64,000 nt of DNA from Streptomyces broussonetiae. GTDB taxonomy: Bacteria > Actinomycetota > Actinomycetes > Streptomycetales > Streptomycetaceae. Below the pieces are notes generated by a model. It ran no database searches. It was given only the letters and a program-made list of their open reading frames with translations, and had not been told where the DNA came from. Below are positions 27,288 through 36,747 of the stretch, one piece after another. The stretch covers positions 3,410,001 to 3,474,000 of the forward strand of contig NZ_CP047020.1 in the NCBI RefSeq assembly GCF_009796285.1. Direction: 5' to 3'. Within the stretch, counting starts at the first letter, position 1, and every line of letters begins with the position of its first letter. The position numbers and the translations under genes were made by a program.

Positions 27288-28520
27288 TCAGTCCACCAGA
27301 TCCCTCACCACCCCGTCCGCCAGCAACCGCCCCCGCAGCGTCAGCACGGCCCGCCCCTCCTCGTACGGACCCTCCTGCAGGAGCCCGTCCGCCAGCGCCC
27401 GCCGTGACGCCGCGAGCCCCTCCTCCCTCAGCAGGGACAGCGGCACTCCCTCTCGCAGCCGCAGCTCCAGCAGGATCCGCTCCACCCGCCGGTCCTCGTC
27501 CGACAGCAGTTCCCGGCCCGCACCCGGTGAACGGCCCGAGGCCAGCGCCGCCGCGTACGCGCCGGGGTGCTTGACGTTCCACCAGCGCACTCCGCCCACG
27601 TGCGAGTGCGCCCCCGGTCCCGCGCCCCACCAGTCCGCGCCCCGCCAGTACAGCTCGTTGTGCAGGCAACGGCCCGCCTCGGAGGTGGACCAGTTGGAGA
27701 CCTCGTACCAGTCGAAGCCCGCCGCCGAGAGCGCCTCCTCGGCGATCAGGTAGCGGTCCGCGTGGACGTCGTCGTCGGTCATCGGCACCTCTCCCCGGCG
27801 GATCCGGCGGGCGAGCTGGGTGCCCTCCTCGACGATCAGGGCGTACGCGCTGATGTGGTCGGGACCCGCGCCCAGCGCCGCCCGGAGCGAAGCCCGCCAG
27901 TCGTCGTCGCTCTCGCCCGGTGTGCCGTAGATCAGGTCGAGGTTGACGTGCTCGAAGCCCGCCGCGCGCGCCTCCGCCACGCAGGCTTCCGGGCGCCCCG
28001 GGGTGTGCGTGCGGTCGAGCACGCGCAGCACATGCTGCCGCGCGCTCTGCATGCCGAAGGAGATCCGGTTGAAGCCGCCCTCGCGGAGGGTCGCCAGGTA
28101 CGCGGGGTCCACGGACTCCGGGTTCGCCTCCGTCGTCACCTCCGCGTCCGCCGCCAGGCCGAACTCGTCGCGGATCGCGCCCAGCATCCGTACGAGATCG
28201 TCGGCGGCCAGCAGCGTCGGCGTACCGCCCCCGACGAAGACCGTGCGGACCTCGCGCGGGTCGTCGCCGAGCACCTTGCGGGCCAGGCGGATCTCGTCCG
28301 CCAGCGTCTGTGCGTAGTTGTCGCGGGACGCCAGCACCCCGCCCGTGCCGCGCAGCTCGGTCGCGGTGTAGGTGTTGAAGTCGCAGTAGCCGCAGCGGGT
28401 CGCGCAGTACGGGACGTGCAGGTAGAAGCCGAGCGGGCGGTCTGCGGCCCCGGCGAGCGCAGACGCGGGCAGCGCACCGTCGGCGGGGACGGGCTCGCCG
28501 TCGGGGAGTGCGGAAGGCAT
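27288..28520 (-). CDS. hemW: Heme chaperone HemW (radical SAM)
   Basis: 410 residues from ATG 28520 (MPSALPDGEP). The radical SAM cluster motif CATRCGYCDF is near residue 37. VFVGGGTPTLL, TTEANPES and ISFGMQS follow, all typical of the HemN/HemW family. The C-terminal HemN-type domain includes HNELYWRGADWWGAGPGAHS. HemW binds heme and delivers it to respiratory apo-proteins; such proteins are often mis-annotated as coproporphyrinogen III dehydrogenase. It lies 26 bp after the SpoIIE-type phosphatase gene. Confidence 0.9.
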   Translation of the reverse strand: MPSALPDGEPVPADGALPASALAGAADRPLGFYLHVPYCATRCGYCDFNTYTATELRGTGGVLASRDNYAQTLADEIRLARKVLGDDPREVRTVFVGGGTPTLLAADDLVRMLGAIRDEFGLAADAEVTTEANPESVDPAYLATLREGGFNRISFGMQSARQHVLRVLDRTHTPGRPEACVAEARAAGFEHVNLDLIYGTPGESDDDWRASLRAALGAGPDHISAYALIVEEGTQLARRIRRGEVPMTDDDVHADRYLIAEEALSAAGFDWYEVSNWSTSEAGRCLHNELYWRGADWWGAGPGAHSHVGGVRWWNVKHPGAYAAALASGRSPGAGRELLSDEDRRVERILLELRLREGVPLSLLREEGLAASRRALADGLLQEGPYEEGRAVLTLRGRLLADGVVRDLVD

Positions 28521-28546
28521 GTCCCCATTGTCCAGCACCCCGGGCG

Positions 28547-30373
28547 CTACTCCGCCTGCAGGACGAGCAGCGCCAGATCGTCCTCGGGCGGGCCGCCACC
28601 GAAGTCGTGCACCAGGCGGCGGATCCTTTCCGCGATCAGCTCGGCGCTCAGGCCCGCGCAGCCGGACAGGGCGCGGGCCAGCCCGTCGCCGTCGTCGAAC
28701 TGGCGGGAGCCGGAGCGCCGCTCGGTCACCCCGTCGGTGACGCACAGCAGGCTGTCACCGGGCCTCAGGTCGAGGGTCTCGCTGCGATAGGTCTCGTCCT
28801 CGATGACACCGAGCAGGGTCTGCGGTCCGGCCGCCGTACGCACCGTGCCGTCGGGGCCGAGCACGAGCGGCAGCGGATGGCCGGCCGAGGCGAGGGTGCA
28901 GCGGACCCCGCCCTCGTACGGCGTCAGCTCGCCGTAGAGGAGGGACAGGAAGCGGGTCTGCGGGCCCTCCCCCGGGGCCACGGGCCGGGCGCCGGCGGCG
29001 ACCAGGGCCCGGGCGGCGGCGTCGGCGGCCTCGGTGGCGTCGTCCAGGAGGAGCTGGTTGAGGCGGTCGAGGACGTCGGCGACGCCGTAGCCCTCGCGGG
29101 CGAGCAGCCGGAGCCAGGGCCGGGCCAGCCCGATCACGACCGCCGCCTCGGGGCCCTTGCCCTGGACGTCCCCGACGGCGAAGCACCAGCGGCCGTCGCC
29201 CGCCGGGAACAGGTCGTAGAAGTCGCCGCTGGGGCCGCCCTTGTCGCGCGGCTCGTAGACGAGCGCGCTGCTCATCCCGGGGATCTGGGCGACCGCGCCG
29301 GGCAGCAGACCGCGCTGCAGAACGGCACTGATGGTGGCCTGGCGGGCGTACTGGCGGGCCGCGCCGATGGCGAGCGCCACCCGGCGGCCCAGGTCCTCCA
29401 CGAGCCCGGTGACCTCGTCGGGGAACCCGGCGGGCCTGCTGCGGCCGATGACCAGCGTGCCGAGCGGCCGGCCGCCCGCGATCAACCGGTACGCCAGCGC
29501 CGTGCCCTCGGCGCCGCCCGGGCCGAGCGCGTCGCCGGGCCACGGGTACGGCTCGGGGCCGGAGCGCAGCCCGTCGCGCGGGGCGGGCGGCTCCTTCTCC
29601 AGGGCGCGGTGCAGTTCCTCGACGCGGCCCTCGCAGGTGTGCCAGACCCGGTCGGGGCCGCCGCCGTCGCCGCCGCGCACGCTCGCCTCGTCCTCCAGCC
29701 ACACCGCGCACCAGTCGGCGAGCCGGGGCACGATGAGCTGGCCGGTGAGAGCGGTGACCAGGGCCTCGTCCAGTTGTCCGGCGAGCAGGTCGGAGGCCTC
29801 GGCAAGGAAGGACAGCGCGCCCCGGCCGAGCCAGTCCGCGTCGCCGTCGGCCCGCAGCGGCTGCGGGGCCAGGTTCTCGGCGACCTCCAGTTCCGGGCCC
29901 GGGGCCGGCCCGTCCGGCTCGTCCAGGCCGCCCGGAGGAAGTCGCGCCCAGACGGTCTTGGCACCGGCGCGGTAGGTGACGCCCCAGGCCTCGGCGAGCG
30001 TGGCGACCAGGCGCAGCCCACGCCCGTACTCGGGGGTGTCGTACGACCCGTCACCCCCGAAGGCGTCGCGCGGAGGGCGCGAGGGATGCCGGTCGCACAC
30101 CTCCACGACGAACGCGCCGGTCTCCTCCAGCCACCAGTCGACCTCGACGTCCGTACCGGCGTGTACGACGGCGTTGGTGACCAGCTCGCTGACGACGGCC
30201 ATGGCGTCGTCGACGAGCCGGGCCGCCACGTCCGGCTCATCGGCCAGCGCGGCCTGCACCAGCGCCCGGGCCGCCCCGGGCGCAAGAGCGCTTCCGGGCA
30301 GCGTCGCCCGCCCGCGCGCCTCCCGGGCCCGGGACTCGCCCTCCCGTTGCGTGGGTATGGCCGCCATGTCCAT
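28547..30373 (-). CDS. PP2C/SpoIIE phosphatase with anti-sigma-type ATPase domain
   Basis: 608 residues with three modules. Residues 1-150 form an HATPase_c_2 (RsbW-like) domain (VSELVTNAVVHAGTDVEVD; YGRGLRLVATLAEAWGV). A central GAF-like region follows. The C-terminal 240 residues form a SpoIIE/PPM phosphatase with metal-binding GDFYDLFPAGDGRW, VGDVQGKG, TDGVTERR and PPEDDLALLVL. Such fused proteins act in partner-switching cascades that dephosphorylate anti-anti-sigma factors in Streptomyces. No sigma factor is adjacent. The start has no clear ribosome site. Confidence 0.88.
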   Translation of the reverse strand: MDMAAIPTQREGESRAREARGRATLPGSALAPGAARALVQAALADEPDVAARLVDDAMAVVSELVTNAVVHAGTDVEVDWWLEETGAFVVEVCDRHPSRPPRDAFGGDGSYDTPEYGRGLRLVATLAEAWGVTYRAGAKTVWARLPPGGLDEPDGPAPGPELEVAENLAPQPLRADGDADWLGRGALSFLAEASDLLAGQLDEALVTALTGQLIVPRLADWCAVWLEDEASVRGGDGGGPDRVWHTCEGRVEELHRALEKEPPAPRDGLRSGPEPYPWPGDALGPGGAEGTALAYRLIAGGRPLGTLVIGRSRPAGFPDEVTGLVEDLGRRVALAIGAARQYARQATISAVLQRGLLPGAVAQIPGMSSALVYEPRDKGGPSGDFYDLFPAGDGRWCFAVGDVQGKGPEAAVVIGLARPWLRLLAREGYGVADVLDRLNQLLLDDATEAADAAARALVAAGARPVAPGEGPQTRFLSLLYGELTPYEGGVRCTLASAGHPLPLVLGPDGTVRTAAGPQTLLGVIEDETYRSETLDLRPGDSLLCVTDGVTERRSGSRQFDDGDGLARALSGCAGLSAELIAERIRRLVHDFGGGPPEDDLALLVLQAE

Positions 30374-30475
30374 GCGGCCAGGGTGACAGACAGAGGGCGG
30401 ACGAAAGCGGGGAGTTATCGAAGTGGCCAGAAGACGGCAGCTTTTGAACGTCGGTGAGCATCAACTCCCCGCGGG

Positions 30476-30523
30476 GCGCGGGAACTGCGTGTGCAACCGA
30501 GAACGGCCCGCAGTTCCCCGCGC
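30476..30523. terminator. Probable terminator after acyl-CoA ligase gene
   Basis: GCGCGGGAACTGCG at 30476-30489 pairs with CGCAGTTCCCCGCGC at 30509-30523 (9 bp perfect, then 5 bp after a bulged C). It begins 13 bases beyond the leftward stop at 30536. It also separates that gene from the phosphatase start at 30373. Confidence 0.5.
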
Positions 30524-30535
30524 TGAACCGACCTC

Positions 30536-32410
30536 CTACTTCTCCCTGGCCCCGGCGTACATCTCGTCGATGAGGCCCTTGTACTCCCGCTCCACCACGG
30601 GCCGCTTGAGCTTGAGGCTCGGCGTGATCTCGCCGTGCTCCACGTCGAGATCCCGGGGCAGCAGCCGGAACTTCTTGATCGTCTGCCACTTCTGGAGCCC
30701 GGCGTTGAGCTGCTGCACATATCCGTCGACCATCTCGACGGTCTGCGGCGCGGCGACGATCTCCGCGTACGCCCGGCCCTCCAGCCCGTTCTCCTTCGCC
30801 CAGTCCAGGATCGCGATCTCGTCGAGGGCGATGAGGGCGGTGCAGTAGTTCCGGTCGGCGCCGTGCACCAGGATGTTGGAGACGTACGGGCACACACCCT
30901 TGAACTGGCCCTCGACCTCGGCCGGGGCGACGTACTTGCCGCCGGAGGTCTTGATGAGGTCCTTCTTGCGGTCGGTGATGCGCAGGTAGCCGTCGGGCGA
31001 CAGCTCGCCGATGTCTCCGGTGTGGAACCAGCCGTCGGACTCCAGCACCTCGGAGGTCTTCTCGGGCAGCCCGTGGTAGCCCTCCATGATGCCGGGGCCG
31101 CGCAGCAGGATCTCGCCGTCGTCGGCGATGCGCACCTCCGTGCCGGGCAGCGGCTTGCCGACCGTGCCGGTGCGGTAGGCCTCGCCGGGGTTGACGAAGG
31201 AGGCCGCGGAGGACTCGGTGAGGCCGTAGCCCTCCAGGATGTGGATGCCGGCGCCGGCGAAGAAGTAGCCGATCTCGGGCGCGAGCGCGGAGGCGCCGGA
31301 GACACAGGCGCGCAGCCGGCCGCCGAAGGCCTCGCGGAGCTTGGCGTAGACGAGGGTGTCGGCGACCTTGTGCTTGGCGGCGAGGCCGAAGGGCGCCGCG
31401 TGGGTGCCGGTGCGGCGGAAGTTGTCCTGGGTGACCTTGGCGTACTCGCGGGAGACCTCGGCGGCCCACTGGAAGATCTTGTACTTGGCCGGGCCGCCCT
31501 CGCGGGCCTTGGCGGCGACGCCGTTGTAGACCTTCTCGAAGATGCGCGGCACGGCCGCCATGTACGTCGGCTGCACCACCGGAAGGTTCTCGATGATCTT
31601 GTCGACGCGGCCGTCCACGGCGGTGACGTGCCCGACCTCGATCTGCCCGGAGGTGAGCACCTTGCCGAAGACGTGCGCGAGCGGCAGCCACAGGTACTGC
31701 ACGTCGTCGATGGTGACCAGGCCGGTCGCCGCGATGGCCTTCGCCATGTACGCCCAGTTGTCGTGCGGCAGGCGCACGCCCTTGGGGCGGCCGGTGGTGC
31801 CCGAGGTGTAGATGAGCGTGGCGAGCTGTTCCCGGGTGATCCCGCCGACCCGCTCCTTGATCAGCTGCGGGTGCTGCTCGAGGTAGGCGGCGCCGCGCTG
31901 CTCCAGCTCGGCGAGCGTGGTCACCCAGTCGTCGGTCTCGACGCCGGCCGGGTCGATGACGACGACCTTGGTCAGTTCGGGCAGCTCGGCGCGCTTCTCG
32001 ACCGCCTTGGCGACCTGGGCCGCGTCCTCGGCGATGAGCACCCGGCTCTCGGAGTCGGCAAGGATGAAGGCCGACTCGTCGGCGTTGGTCTGCGGGTAGA
32101 CGGTCGTCGTGGCGCCGCCCGCGCAGAGGATGCCGAGGTCGGCGAGGATCCATTCGACGCGGGTGGAGGAGGCGAGCGCCACCCGCTGCTCGGGCTGGAG
32201 GCCCAGCTCGATGAGCCCGGCCGCGATCGCGTAGACCCGCTCGGCCGCCTGTGCCCAGCTCAGCGACTTCCAGTCGTCGGGGCCCTGGCCCGCGGCCGGC
32301 GGGACCGGATAGCGGTAGGCCTCGGCGTCCGGTGTGGCCGCCACGCGCTCCAGGAAGAGGGCCGCCACGGACGGCGGACGGTTCTCGATCAGGGTCTGTG
32401 TGTCGCTCAC
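30536..32410 (-). CDS. Long-chain fatty-acid-CoA ligase (AMP-dependent synthetase)
   Basis: 624 residues from the GTG at 32410, four bases after GGAGGA; a longer reading has no ribosome site. ANL-superfamily motifs are the P-loop-like LIYTSGTTGRPKGV, the YGLTESSA box, DGWFHTGDIG, LRITDRKKDLIKTSGGKYV and the catalytic Lys near the C-terminus (PSLKLKRPVVE). The overall form matches bacterial FadD15-type long-chain acyl-CoA synthetases. It activates fatty acids to acyl-CoA at the membrane periphery. A palindromic operator candidate is 90 bp upstream. Confidence 0.92.
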   Translation of the reverse strand: MSDTQTLIENRPPSVAALFLERVAATPDAEAYRYPVPPAAGQGPDDWKSLSWAQAAERVYAIAAGLIELGLQPEQRVALASSTRVEWILADLGILCAGGATTTVYPQTNADESAFILADSESRVLIAEDAAQVAKAVEKRAELPELTKVVVIDPAGVETDDWVTTLAELEQRGAAYLEQHPQLIKERVGGITREQLATLIYTSGTTGRPKGVRLPHDNWAYMAKAIAATGLVTIDDVQYLWLPLAHVFGKVLTSGQIEVGHVTAVDGRVDKIIENLPVVQPTYMAAVPRIFEKVYNGVAAKAREGGPAKYKIFQWAAEVSREYAKVTQDNFRRTGTHAAPFGLAAKHKVADTLVYAKLREAFGGRLRACVSGASALAPEIGYFFAGAGIHILEGYGLTESSAASFVNPGEAYRTGTVGKPLPGTEVRIADDGEILLRGPGIMEGYHGLPEKTSEVLESDGWFHTGDIGELSPDGYLRITDRKKDLIKTSGGKYVAPAEVEGQFKGVCPYVSNILVHGADRNYCTALIALDEIAILDWAKENGLEGRAYAEIVAAPQTVEMVDGYVQQLNAGLQKWQTIKKFRLLPRDLDVEHGEITPSLKLKRPVVEREYKGLIDEMYAGAREK

Positions 32411-32499
32411 GACATCCTCCGGGGCCCGCGACGGTGCGGCTGGCTCAGTGCGGCTGGGTTCACTCACGGGTGGGTCACGCGCTGTGGTCACGCGGTTGT

Positions 32500-32514
32500 T
32501 TAACTCGCGAGTAA
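32500..32514. promoter_or_regulatory. Palindromic operator candidate upstream of acyl-CoA ligase
   Basis: ACTCGCGAGT at 32503-32512 is a perfect 10-bp palindrome, extended on both sides as TTAACTCGCGAGTAA. It lies about 90 bp upstream of the ligase start, in a less GC-rich promoter segment. It has the form of a TetR- or GntR-family operator. No regulator is encoded next to it. Confidence 0.4.
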
Positions 32515-32692
32515 CTATCGAGCAGGGATCAGAGTAAGCCGCGACCGGCCGCTGCGTAAGGGGCATCGGCCTGTCTGTTTCCCCGCGCTTTCCACGCAGA
32601 GCGACGTTACGCACGCGTAGGGGCCCGCCGCACTTTCGTACGACGAGCCCCTTCATGCCCGGTTTGCGGACGTAACCCGTTGTTACCCGTGG

Positions 32693-34567
32693 TTACTTCT
32701 TGCCCTTGGCCGACCCCGCGCTGTCATCGCTGGACAGGACCGCGATGAAGGCCTCCTGCGGAACCTCCACGGAACCCACCATCTTCATCCGCTTCTTGCC
32801 TTCCTTCTGCTTCTCCAGCAGCTTCCGTTTACGGGAGATGTCACCGCCGTAGCACTTGGCGAGGACGTCCTTGCGGATGGCGCGGATGGTCTCGCGGGCG
32901 ATGACCCGGGAGCCGATGGCGGCCTGGATGGGCACCTCGAAGGCCTGCCGGGGGATCAGCTCGCGCAGCTTGGCCACGAGCCGCACGCCGTACGCGTACG
33001 CCGCGTCCTTGTGGGTGATCGCCGAGAAGGCGTCCACCTTGTCGCCGTGCAGCAGGATGTCGACCTTGACCAGGCTGGACGTCTGCTCGCCCGTGGGCTC
33101 GTAGTCGAGGGAGGCGTAGCCGCGGGTCTTGGACTTGAGCTGGTCGAAGAAGTCGAAGACGATCTCCGCGAGCGGCAGCGTGTAGCGGATCTCGACCCGG
33201 TCCTCGGAGAGGTAGTCCATGCCGAGCAGGGTGCCGCGCCGGGTCTGGCACAGCTCCATGATCGAGCCGATGAACTCGGTGGGCGCCAGGATGGTGGCGC
33301 GCACGACCGGCTCGTACACCTCGTTGATCTTGCCTTCGGGGAACTCGCTCGGGTTGGTGACGGTGTGCTCGCTGCCGTCCTCCATGACCACGCGGTAGAC
33401 CACGTTGGGAGCGGTGGCGATGAGGTCGAGCCCGAACTCGCGCTCCAGGCGCTCGCGGATCACGTCCAGGTGGAGCAGCCCGAGGAAACCGACGCGGAAG
33501 CCGAAGCCGAGGGCCGCGGAGGTCTCCGGCTCGTAGACCAGCGCGGCATCGTTGAGCTGCAGCTTGTCCAGGGCCTCGCGCAGCTCGGGGTAGTCGGAGC
33601 CGTCCAGCGGATACAGACCGGAGAAGACCATCGGCTTCGGGTCCTTGTATCCACCGAGGGCCTCGGTCGCGCCCTTGTTCTGGCTGGTGACGGTGTCACC
33701 GACCTTGGACTGGCGCACGTCCTTCACGCCGGTGATCAGATAGCCCACCTCGCCGACGCCGAGGCCGTCGGCCGGCAGCATCTCGGGCGAGCTGACACCG
33801 ATCTCCAGCAGCTCGTGCGTGGCGCCGGTCGACATCATCTTGATGCGCTCGCGCCTGTTGAGCTGGCCGTCGATGACACGGACGTACGTCACGACACCGC
33901 GGTAGGAGTCGTAGACCGAGTCGAAGATCATCGCGCGGGCGGGCGCGTCGGCGACGCCGACCGGAGCCGGAATCTCCTTGACGACCTTGTTCAGCAGCGC
34001 GTCGACGCCGAGGCCGGTCTTCGCGGAGACCTTCAGCACGTCGGACGGGTCGCAGCCGACCAGGTTCGCCAGCTCCTCGGCGAACTTCTCCGGCTGTGCG
34101 GCCGGCAGGTCGATCTTGTTCAGCACGGGGATGATCGTGAGGTCGTTCTCCATCGCCAGGTAGAGGTTGGCGAGGGTCTGCGCCTCGATGCCCTGGGCGG
34201 CGTCGACGAGGAGGATGGTCCCCTCGCAGGCGGCCAGCGACCGCGAGACCTCATAGGTGAAGTCGACGTGCCCGGGGGTGTCGATCATGTTGAGGATGTG
34301 GGTCGTGCCCTGATCGGGGCCCTCGGTCGGGGCCCAGGGCAGACGCACCGCCTGGGACTTGATCGTGATGCCGCGCTCGCGCTCGATGTCCATCCGGTCG
34401 AGGTACTGAGCACGCATCTGCCGCTGCTCGACCACACCGGTCAGCTGGAGCATCCGGTCGGCGAGCGTGGACTTGCCGTGGTCGATGTGCGCGATGATGC
34501 AGAAATTGCGGATCAGCGCCGGGGCGGTACGGCTCGGCTCGGGCACATGGTTAGGGGTCGCGGGCAC
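32693..34567 (-). CDS. lepA: Elongation factor 4 (LepA)
   Basis: 624 residues from GTG 34567 ([17 protein letters not shown]), which matches the family's N-terminus; the longer ORF adds 20 unrelated codons. Translational GTPase motifs: [37 protein letters not shown] and the LepA-specific C-terminal domain ([20 protein letters not shown]). It back-translocates or remodels stalled ribosomes and helps initiation. It is divergent from rpsT, as in other actinobacteria. Confidence 0.96.
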   Translation of the reverse strand: MPATPNHVPEPSRTAPALIRNFCIIAHIDHGKSTLADRMLQLTGVVEQRQMRAQYLDRMDIERERGITIKSQAVRLPWAPTEGPDQGTTHILNMIDTPGHVDFTYEVSRSLAACEGTILLVDAAQGIEAQTLANLYLAMENDLTIIPVLNKIDLPAAQPEKFAEELANLVGCDPSDVLKVSAKTGLGVDALLNKVVKEIPAPVGVADAPARAMIFDSVYDSYRGVVTYVRVIDGQLNRRERIKMMSTGATHELLEIGVSSPEMLPADGLGVGEVGYLITGVKDVRQSKVGDTVTSQNKGATEALGGYKDPKPMVFSGLYPLDGSDYPELREALDKLQLNDAALVYEPETSAALGFGFRVGFLGLLHLDVIRERLEREFGLDLIATAPNVVYRVVMEDGSEHTVTNPSEFPEGKINEVYEPVVRATILAPTEFIGSIMELCQTRRGTLLGMDYLSEDRVEIRYTLPLAEIVFDFFDQLKSKTRGYASLDYEPTGEQTSSLVKVDILLHGDKVDAFSAITHKDAAYAYGVRLVAKLRELIPRQAFEVPIQAAIGSRVIARETIRAIRKDVLAKCYGGDISRKRKLLEKQKEGKKRMKMVGSVEVPQEAFIAVLSSDDSAGSAKGKK

Positions 34568-34793
34568 GCAGGGTCCTGTCTCTTGAGGCGCCTTATGCCT
34601 CGGGTCGGATCGATACGTAGTCTCCATGGTCCCACGGGGAGCGACCGAAGACCGTTTTGGGCCGCCACCAGGGCCGCTGGTACTGTAGATGGCTGTGCCT
34701 CATGCCCTCTCAGCGCGAGGCGCGTCAGAGAAATTTTGGATCACCGGTGCGGGACCCGTGCGGCTCCGTACCAGAACCTGAAAAGGCTCCTTC

Positions 34794-35060
34794 GTGGCGA
34801 ACATCAAGTCCCAGATCAAGCGGATCAAGACCAACGAGAAGGCTCGGCTGCGCAACAAGGCCGTCAAGTCCTCCCTGAAGACCGCGGTCCGCAAGGCCCG
34901 TGAGGCCGTTGCCGCCGGTGACGTCGAGAAGGCCACCGCGCTGTCCCGTGAGGCTGCGCGTCAGCTCGACAAGGCCGTCTCCAAGGGCGTCATCCACAAG
35001 AACCAGGCCGCCAACAAGAAGTCGGCGCTTGCTTCCAAGGTCGCGTCCCTCAAGGGCTGA
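34794..35060 (+). CDS. rpsT: 30S ribosomal protein S20
   Basis: 88 residues, GTG start after [26 protein letters not shown] and the Lys/Arg-rich helical body, with [16 protein letters not shown] near the C-terminus, are typical of S20, which binds the 5' domain of 16S rRNA. The 226 bp between lepA and rpsT hold both promoters and an untranslated leader with no clear riboswitch. Confidence 0.97.
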   Translation: MANIKSQIKRIKTNEKARLRNKAVKSSLKTAVRKAREAVAAGDVEKATALSREAARQLDKAVSKGVIHKNQAANKKSALASKVASLKG

Positions 35061-35187
35061 ACTTCCCTGTGATCTGACCGCCGGAAGGACCAAGAGCGGG
35101 CCCTCTCTCATCCGCTCCCTTTCGGCACCCCGAGCCTGTACGCGGCCTGCGTTCGCCACGCGGGTACGGGCTCACCAGTTTCAACCG

Positions 35188-35233
35188 AAAACCCCGGTGC
35201 CTCTCCCTTCCCCAGGGCGGGTGCCGGGGTTTT
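35188..35233. terminator. Bidirectional terminator between rpsT and holA
   Basis: AAAACCCCGG (35188-35197) pairs with CCGGGGTTTT (35224-35233), giving a 10-bp stem with A/T tails on both sides. It serves rpsT (plus) and the convergent holA (minus). Confidence 0.75.
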
Positions 35234-35301
35234 GGCGTACCGGGGGTTTTCCTGCCGGGGATCGGTGGGCCACTTCCCCGCCGACCGGGACCCCGGCTCG
35301 C

Positions 35302-36291
35302 CTACCCGCGTCCGCGGGACCGAGCAGCCCGGGCGATGATCACCACGGCCTTCTCCAACGCGTACTCCGGATCGTCCCCTCCACCCTTCACTCCGGCGTC
35401 GGCCTCGGCGACGGCCCGCATCGCCGTCGCGACACCGTCCGGCGTCCACCCCCGCATCTGCTGCCGCACCCGGTCGATCTTCCACGGCGGCATCCCCAGC
35501 TCGCGGGCGAGATCGGCCGGCCGGCCGCCACGCGCGGACGACAACTTCCCGATGGCCCGCACTCCCTGAGCCAGCGCGCTGGTGATCATCACCGGCGCCA
35601 CCCCGGTCGCCAGCGACCAGCGCAATGCCTCCAGCGCCTCCGCCGTACGCCCCTCCACGGCCCGGTCGGCGACCGTGAAGCTGGAGGCCTCGGCCCGGCC
35701 GGTGTAGTACCGCCCGACGACCGCCTCGTCGATCGTGCCCTCCACGTCGGCCACCAGCTGCGCGACTGCCGAGGCCAGCTCCCGCAGATCGCTGCCGATG
35801 GCGTCGCACAGCGTCTGGCACGCCTCCGGCGTCGCCGACCGTCCCACCGCCCGGAACTCCTGCCGTACGAAGGCCAGCCGGTCGGCCGGCTTGGTCATCT
35901 TCGGGCAGGCCACCTCCCGTGCCCCCACCTTGCGCGCGGCGTCCAGCAGCCCCTTGCCCTTGGCACCGCCCGCGTGCAGCAGCACGAGCGTGATCTCCTC
36001 GGCGGGCGAGCCGAGATACGCCTTCACGTCCTTGACCGTGTCGGCCGAAAGATCCTGTGCGTTGCGTACGACCACGACTTTCCGCTCGGCGAAGAGCGAT
36101 GGACTGGTCAGCTCAGCGAGGGTGCCGGGCTGCAACTGGTCCGGGGTGAGGTCGCGTACGTCCGTGTCGGCGTCGGCGGCCCTGGCGGCGGCCACCACCT
36201 CCTGCACGGCACGGTCGAGCAGGAGGTCCTCCTGGCCCACGGCAAGGGTCACCGGGGCGAGAGGGTCGTCATTCGCAGTCTTTCTGGCCAT
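35302..36291 (-). CDS. holA: DNA polymerase III subunit delta
   Basis: 329 residues. The N-terminus LAPVTLAVGQEDLLLDRAVQEVV and the AERKVVVVRNAQDL and ITLVLLHAGGAKGKGL segments fit the AAA+-like delta fold, which opens the beta clamp within the clamp loader. The C-terminus has ARELGMPPWKIDRVRQQMRGW, typical of HolA. It is convergent to rpsT and placed as usual for Streptomyces, with comEC upstream. Confidence 0.93.
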   Translation of the reverse strand: MARKTANDDPLAPVTLAVGQEDLLLDRAVQEVVAAARAADADTDVRDLTPDQLQPGTLAELTSPSLFAERKVVVVRNAQDLSADTVKDVKAYLGSPAEEITLVLLHAGGAKGKGLLDAARKVGAREVACPKMTKPADRLAFVRQEFRAVGRSATPEACQTLCDAIGSDLRELASAVAQLVADVEGTIDEAVVGRYYTGRAEASSFTVADRAVEGRTAEALEALRWSLATGVAPVMITSALAQGVRAIGKLSSARGGRPADLARELGMPPWKIDRVRQQMRGWTPDGVATAMRAVAEADAGVKGGGDDPEYALEKAVVIIARAARSRGRG

Positions 36292-36378
36292 CGCTCAAAG
36301 CATCCCACGCGACACTGACAACGAGACGGCCCGCGCACCCTGAGCGGTCCCCGAACGGACCCGGAGCCGGTCTCGGGG

Positions 36379-36633
36379 TCAGGGCTCCTCGCGCCAGCCG
36401 TCCCACTCACCGGCGAACGCGTCCAGTTCGGCCGGGTCCAGCCGCTCGGCCTCGTCGTGCACGACCACCAACCACTGCGCGTCCTCGGCGTCGTCCTCGC
36501 CGGCCAGGGCGTCCCGGACCAGCTGCGGCTCCTCGGCCAGGCCGAACCGCTCCCCGAGCGCCTCGGCCGCCTCCTCGGCGGCATCCCGGTCGGGCAGCAC
36601 CAGCACATGTCTCACATCGCTCACGCGCTTCAT
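36379..36633 (-). CDS. Small acidic hypothetical protein
   Basis: 84 residues from ATG 36633 (MKRVSDVRHVLVLPDRD). It is acidic, with a beta-alpha start (VRHVLVLPDRDAAEEAAEAL), a WLVVVHDE strand and an end LDAFAGEWDGWREEP. The C-terminus recalls RraB-type regulators of RNase E (acidic, ...YDGWxxx), but the similarity is too short to rely on. It is between holA and the YceI gene on the same strand. Confidence 0.6.
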   Translation of the reverse strand: MKRVSDVRHVLVLPDRDAAEEAAEALGERFGLAEEPQLVRDALAGEDDAEDAQWLVVVHDEAERLDPAELDAFAGEWDGWREEP

Positions 36634-36691
36634 TCTCCGGTACCGCGCGAGAAGCGAACCGCCAGGTCGGTCCTTGGAGGACCGGGTCGGA

Positions 36692-36743
36692 ACCTGGCCA
36701 CGACACCTGGCCACGACACCTGGCCACGACACCTGGCCACGAC
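36692..36743. repeat. Four exact 13-bp tandem repeats
   Basis: ACCTGGCCACGAC is repeated four times without a mismatch between the start of the 84-residue gene (36633) and the stop of the YceI gene (36748). Each unit contains the palindrome TGGCCA. It may be a variable-number tandem repeat or a multi-site operator. Confidence 0.9.
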
Positions 36744-36747
36744 CGGG

